64,000 bases of DNA from Cristatella mucedo. Its lineage: Eukaryota > Bryozoa > Phylactolaemata > Cristatellidae. Below are positions 59,661-64,000 of this stretch, piece by piece. A program made the translations under genes and the position numbers. The stretch's first letter is position 1, and each line of letters opens with the position of its first letter. The notes under the pieces were generated by a model that had not been told where the DNA came from, ran no database searches, and saw only the letters and a program-made list of their open reading frames with translations. The DNA lies in assembly GCA_009760855.2 (NCBI GenBank), contig WPIO01000057.1, positions 2,415,001 to 2,479,000 on the forward strand, in the 5' to 3' direction.

Positions 59661-61754
59661 ATTATCATTAGGCTCGCATTATACACCCGCCGCAGTTTGC
59701 AATCGTCAAACCGCCGCCTGTCAACAACGCGTTACTTCTCACCCGCCTATAGGCGCATGTTCGCCGCGACCGCTGAATCAATCGCCGGCCAAAGACGCCT
59801 TCCGAAACTTTCCCGCTGCGCGCCTTTTATTTCTTTCGCTACCTACATCAGCAGCTACCGTACTGTCGGCAGCGGCCATACTCTCAGGCGCAGCTCCTGA
59901 GACGAGCACGCGCGCGCACCTGCGTGCGCGAGAACGCGAGCGCTCTCAGCAGTCCTAGCTTTGAACCGCCGGTAAGCACCACAGAGCCGCCGAGGGGCTC
60001 GGCAGAGATACCGCCGCCGGACGTGTCGGAAGTGCGTCGCCCGGCACGTTGCGTCCACTCGAGAAAGTGCGTTCGCTGAAGCAGCGTACCGCGCGCGAGA
60101 GGGAGGCGGTGCAGGCTGGCGGAGCTCGTACGAGCCGCCTGGCGCTCTCCCTCCTGCTCACTGCCCTCACGCACGTGCCGCCGCTCGGTCGTATTGCAGC
60201 TGCCCTTCGTCGCCAGTAAGAGGCGCCAGCGCCTACGACCGACCGCGCAGGCGCCGCCGCTCTTCAGCGAGGCCACTGGACGGGTGCCGGGCGACGGGTG
60301 CCGCCGACGAGCGCGCCTAGCGTGCATCCTGCTCACTCGCCGCCGCTCGGGCGCGCCGGATGCGCTCCGAGCTTCACGTCCGGCCGGCAGGCACCTGTTT
60401 CTAAATAACGGCGATAGCTGCTAACGACGGGACGGGGTGGTGGCGTGGCACAGCTGCAGGCCCAGGCTCGACGATGGTGTGATTGCCGATACGAGCGGGC
60501 ATCGCGCTGGGGAGTTTGCGTCGCACCGTGGGTCAGCGGCAATTTACAGCGGCGGCGGCAGGCGAGCGCTGCATTCGTCCGGTTAGGCGGCACCGTGCGG
60601 CTGGCATTGGGTAGCACTGGCCATTCTTTCCGTCGCGAGCGCGACGCTAATTGCGGTCGGCTGCGGGGCTCAACGCCGTCGCCGCCATCGCACGGCGACC
60701 TGCCAGGGAGCGAGAGCCCGGTGGCCGCAACGTTCGTCGGCGGCTTCCTGCCGGAATCCCGCTGAGGCTGCGGCGAAAATCGCCGCCCTTGACGCGCCAT
60801 CCAGCTGGCCGCCATCCTTTTCTGACAGAGCGAATGCCCCGGCAGACGCGCGAGACGATCAGCTGCAAAAACACAGCGGTTTACGAAAGGAAGTGCTGAG
60901 CCGAGGTCACGCGGCGGGCGAACCGAAGGTCGGATTGATTGAACGTCATCGCGTCTCTCGCCGGCCGCTAGCAGCCGTTATGATTGGCCTCGAGAACGGC
61001 GACAGTCTCACTGTTCGGCCCACCGTGCATGCGAGGCGGCTGATAAACAAACGAGCGAGACACCGAACTCCGGACGCACGAGCCGACGCCTTGGGCGACA
61101 GCATCCTCTTTCCGGTCATTCCGTCTGAGAGTCGTATAGCGGGCGCCGATTGCCACAGTCGTCATGCGAGGCGCCTTTCGCTTTGCAACGCGGACAACGA
61201 CGACGGCGGAAGTTTGGTCGTACGAGCGCGTCGCCTAGGCGATTGAAAGCTGCCGTAGAGGCGCGAGAGCGAGCGTGTATGCGTATTTGAAAAGCAGCTG
61301 CTGTGTGGGCCAGTCAGAAGTCGTCGGCCGGTAGCTGCAGCCGGTAGCGTCGGTCGGCGACATGCACTACGGCCGGATACCAGATTCGCCGGATGGCAGC
61401 GCTACGGAACAGCGGCGGCGGCGGCGGCTGCCGCTGCTCATCTACCGCTCTCCGGCAGCTGGAGGAGTCGAACTCGTGGCGTCGTGAGCCCTGATGCTGG
61501 GCCGCAGGCCGGCGCTCGCCTCGTCGCAGGAGGCCGCCTCGTAGTCCTGCCCTGCAACCGCATGCGCGAGAGCGCTCGGGCTCGGGCTCGCTGCGACGCC
61601 AGCGCAGCGAGACGGAGAGCGAGCGAGCTGGCAGCGAGAGAGCGCACGTGACCTCGAGCAGCGAGCAAGCGAGCAGGCGCTGACTGCCGGAGCTGGCAGA
61701 AGCTCTAGGTGTTACGGCTTGTTCTGATGTCGAAATAGCAATCTCTGAACTCCC

Positions 61755-62765
61755 TTGCTGCATATATTGATGACATCCGCACGTGGATGGTTGCATACTT
61801 TCTTAAATTGAATGATAATAAAACCAGCTAACTAGTTATGGGCAAACCAAGTGTGACTCAGAAATTGGAAAGGCTTGGGCTGAAAACCAGCTCTGCCAGC
61901 CTATTTCCCGTTAAATCTGCACGAAATCTAGGTGTCATGTTCCAAAGTTATCTCTTAATAGACGACAATATTAGCTCCACAGTCAAGTCCTCCTACTTTC
62001 AGCTACATAACATTGCTAAAATTCGAGCTTGTTTAGACAGGGATACTACATCTAAATTGGTCCATGCATTTGTGACATCCCGTCTTGACTTCTGTAACTC
62101 ACTGCTTGTTGATCTACCGGCCGGTGCGATCGGGCACTTACGGGTGATGCAAAACTCTGCAGCCAAGCTTGTCAGTCGTGAGCGTCGCAGTAGCCATAGC
62201 ACGCCACTTCTCGCCGACCTGCACTGGCTACCACTCAAGCAACGCATCGACTTTGAGGTTTCGTCAATCACTTTTAGGTCCCACCATTCTTTGGCTCCAG
62301 CCTACCTATTGGATCTACTCCTCGCCAGGCTAAGCGTCGTACCATCTGCTTCGTGGAATTTATCTGCTTACCCATACCTTTTAAAAATCTAAAATATTTG
62401 TGAGACCGTGCCTTTAGTTCGTATGCTCCCAAAGCCTTGAACTCACTCCCGACTTGCGTCACGACACCTTCTGACTTGTCCACATTAAAAGAAAACTAAA
62501 AGAGCATATATATTTATCACAGCATTTTGCGGGTCCCTGTGATTCATTCTTTTTGTGATTATGTTTGCTCATAGAGTCCATTCTGCCACTAAGCACATTT
62601 GCATGCTGACCTTGTGCATGCCACCCTTAAATATGTTATTCATGTTGTTTATTGAGCATGCTACCATAAACCATTCGATCGTGCTTCATTTGCAGCAAAT
62701 GTAAAGCGCCTAGAAAGAGATTTAGTTCTCTGAGGGCGCTTTATCAAATGTATTACTATTATTCA
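61755..62765 (+). mobile_element. LINE-A 3' half, one long open frame
   Basis: YIDDIRTWMVAYFLKLNDNK, stop, [94 protein letters not shown]; 184 codons are open at 61838-62392. Hairpin AAAGCGCC...GGGCGCTTT and an ATTACTATTATT tail follow. Truncated 5' of YADD. Confidence 0.88.
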
Positions 62766-62774
62766 CTAAAATAT

Positions 62775-62880
62775 AACACTAATAATGCATTTGACATAGT
62801 GCCCTCAGAGAGCTCAATCTCTTTTTAAGCACTTTACATTTACTGCAAAGGAAGGGTGATTGAGTGGCAAGTAGTATAAC
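62775..62880 (-). mobile_element. Short LINE-A 3' end
   Basis: AATAATGCATTTGACATAGT, then the reverse-complemented hairpin with AAAGTGC...GCACTAT changes. It faces the preceding copy tail to tail, with about 10 bp between. Confidence 0.75.
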
Positions 62881-62883
62881 TCA

Positions 62884-62996
62884 TTTGTATAGCGCCAGAG
62901 AGAGCTTACGCTTTATTCAGACGCTTGGCATACGCCACTGGGATCAAGCCCACAACCTCGGTCGTCAAATGTATTCACCTTCACCTTAGCCGTGGC
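62884..62996 (-). mobile_element. tRNA-derived SINE
   Basis: TTGTATAGCGCCAGAGAGAG in the body; the tRNA-like part reads CCACGGCTAAGGTGAAGG and GAGGTTGTGGGCTTGATCCC on the minus strand. Confidence 0.65.
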
Positions 62997-62999
62997 AAG

Positions 63000-64000
63000 T
63001 GCCTTAACAAGTGGATGTTCGACGGATGGAAGTTAACCGCGACGCCTTGCGACTAAAAACTTTGCTGCCAGAGCTTCGCTGGTCCAATTTTACAAGTTCC
63101 GGGGTCTTTGATTGAATGGGCAGTGGCGAGGAGAAGAAAGTTGCCAAACTTCTTCCGGATCTAGCTCTGTCTTCTCGATGAGTGTCCTGACAGCAACTTT
63201 TATAACGGAGGCAGGGACGTGACCCGATGCCAAAAAGGTGCTATTGTATTGCTATGTTAGCTTTATAAGGCAGTGGCAAATCCTCGCATCTCAGATGGAG
63301 AACAGTGGTATCGGCTTTAGAAGAATAGCAGCTTTCTTAGACTAGGCAATGACCTTGGAACTTTGAACTTGTGGTCACTAGTAGTCCCGGGCTTGCTGGT
63401 GAAGGACGCAGGAGCGAAGCGAGCGACGGAGAGTGGCGAGCCCAATGGGGATTGCTCACGTTGACCATCAGTCGCCTCAATGGCCGCTCCCAGGTCAGCA
63501 CTTTAACTTAAGCGTGCTTGCGGCCGATGCTATTCGGTTCTAGCCGATCGTTTTCCGCCGCGTCATCAGCAAGAAAGAGATGATCGCAGAGTCCACCTCT
63601 AAAGCTGCCATCCCAGCTCAACTCCTCGCCCTCCGCTCCCTACTTTTCTTAGCAGCCCATCCCTCGTAAAAGACGTCAGTCCTCCTGGCAGCTGGGATAA
63701 CTAGGCAGCAGCGGAGGGCGTTCGCCGGTCGGTCGGCTCGCTCACTTCCTAGCACAGCCGCCGTGCGGTGGCGCCCCCCTTCGGCTGGAGGTGTGCCCTC
63801 CCTCTCCTAGCTGCTCGGCGACCGACCGTTCATAGCAGTCGGTTGATCCGGCTGAAGACACGCGAACTGTAGTGCAGAAACGAGAGTGCCTTGCACTCAG
63901 TTAGCTTGTCCTCACCACTCGACGGACGGCCGCCGCCCCCACCCACCTCCCGCTAGGCCACCCTAGATCAGTTACCTCGTTACCTAGTTACCTAGTTAAT
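63000..64000. other. No recognised gene; GC-rich end
   Basis: CpG content rises from 63400. The last 30 bp show three TTACCT units with 10-bp spacing (GTTACCTAGTTACCTAGTTA), possibly the edge of a tandem repeat beyond the window. Confidence 0.4.

Larger units (their letters stand above)
58640..61700. other. CpG-dense tract with LINE/SINE insertions
   Basis: Strongly CpG-rich at 58640-59110 and 59690-61700. Long open frames exist on both strands over the same bases, as expected from composition; none matches a family I know. May hold the promoter or first exons of genes outside the window. Confidence 0.35.

Noticed and set aside
63835-63860. Start of an 18S rRNA gene (CGGTTGATCCGGCTG resembles the 18S 5' end)
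   Set aside because: The following bases do not continue as 18S rRNA.

Overview
The window is animal nuclear DNA, probably from an invertebrate; I cannot name the species. There are no operons or bacterial signals. One gene is split by GT-AG introns, surrounded by 5'-truncated non-LTR retrotransposons, tRNA-derived SINEs, a decayed hAT transposon and long microsatellites.

The one convincing gene is on the minus strand, from about 35.7 kb down to 9.67 kb. Nine coding exons join in consistent phase into a 500-residue SLC7 amino-acid transporter, the light subunit of a heteromeric transporter and most like the LAT1/LAT2 group by my reading. It has the GSGIF motif of TM1, the cysteine that pairs with an SLC3 heavy chain, and the FAYSGWNYLN motif of TM6. 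Its introns run from 301 bp to 11.4 kb; the largest, between the last two exons, is a graveyard of LINE copies. A CpG-dense tract at 36.2-37.1 kb upstream is the likely promoter area.

Two LINE families dominate. LINE-A is CR1/L2-like, with endonuclease and reverse-transcriptase pieces, a 3' end that can fold as a hairpin, and a TAA/TTA tail. LINE-B is recognised by its C-terminal coding region and a 3' end reading GGAGATACA plus short repeats. Several copies are nested (13.30, 14.91-15.17 and 40.86-41.53 kb). A SINE of about 160 bp with A- and B-box-like sequences occurs in both orientations, in two cases next to or inside LINE-B sequence.

The right half (36-64 kb) has no gene I can recognise. 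It holds CpG-dense tracts (36.2-37.1, 39.3-40.8, 43.5-45.1, 58.6-61.7 kb), a hAT/DUF4371 transposon relic at 44.6-46.6 kb, a fold-back-like element with iterated GGACATNCCCC arms at 38.7-39.8 kb, more LINE 3' ends, and long (TA)n, (TC)n and (GT)n tracts. Most open frames there are low-complexity or CpG-driven and were not annotated.
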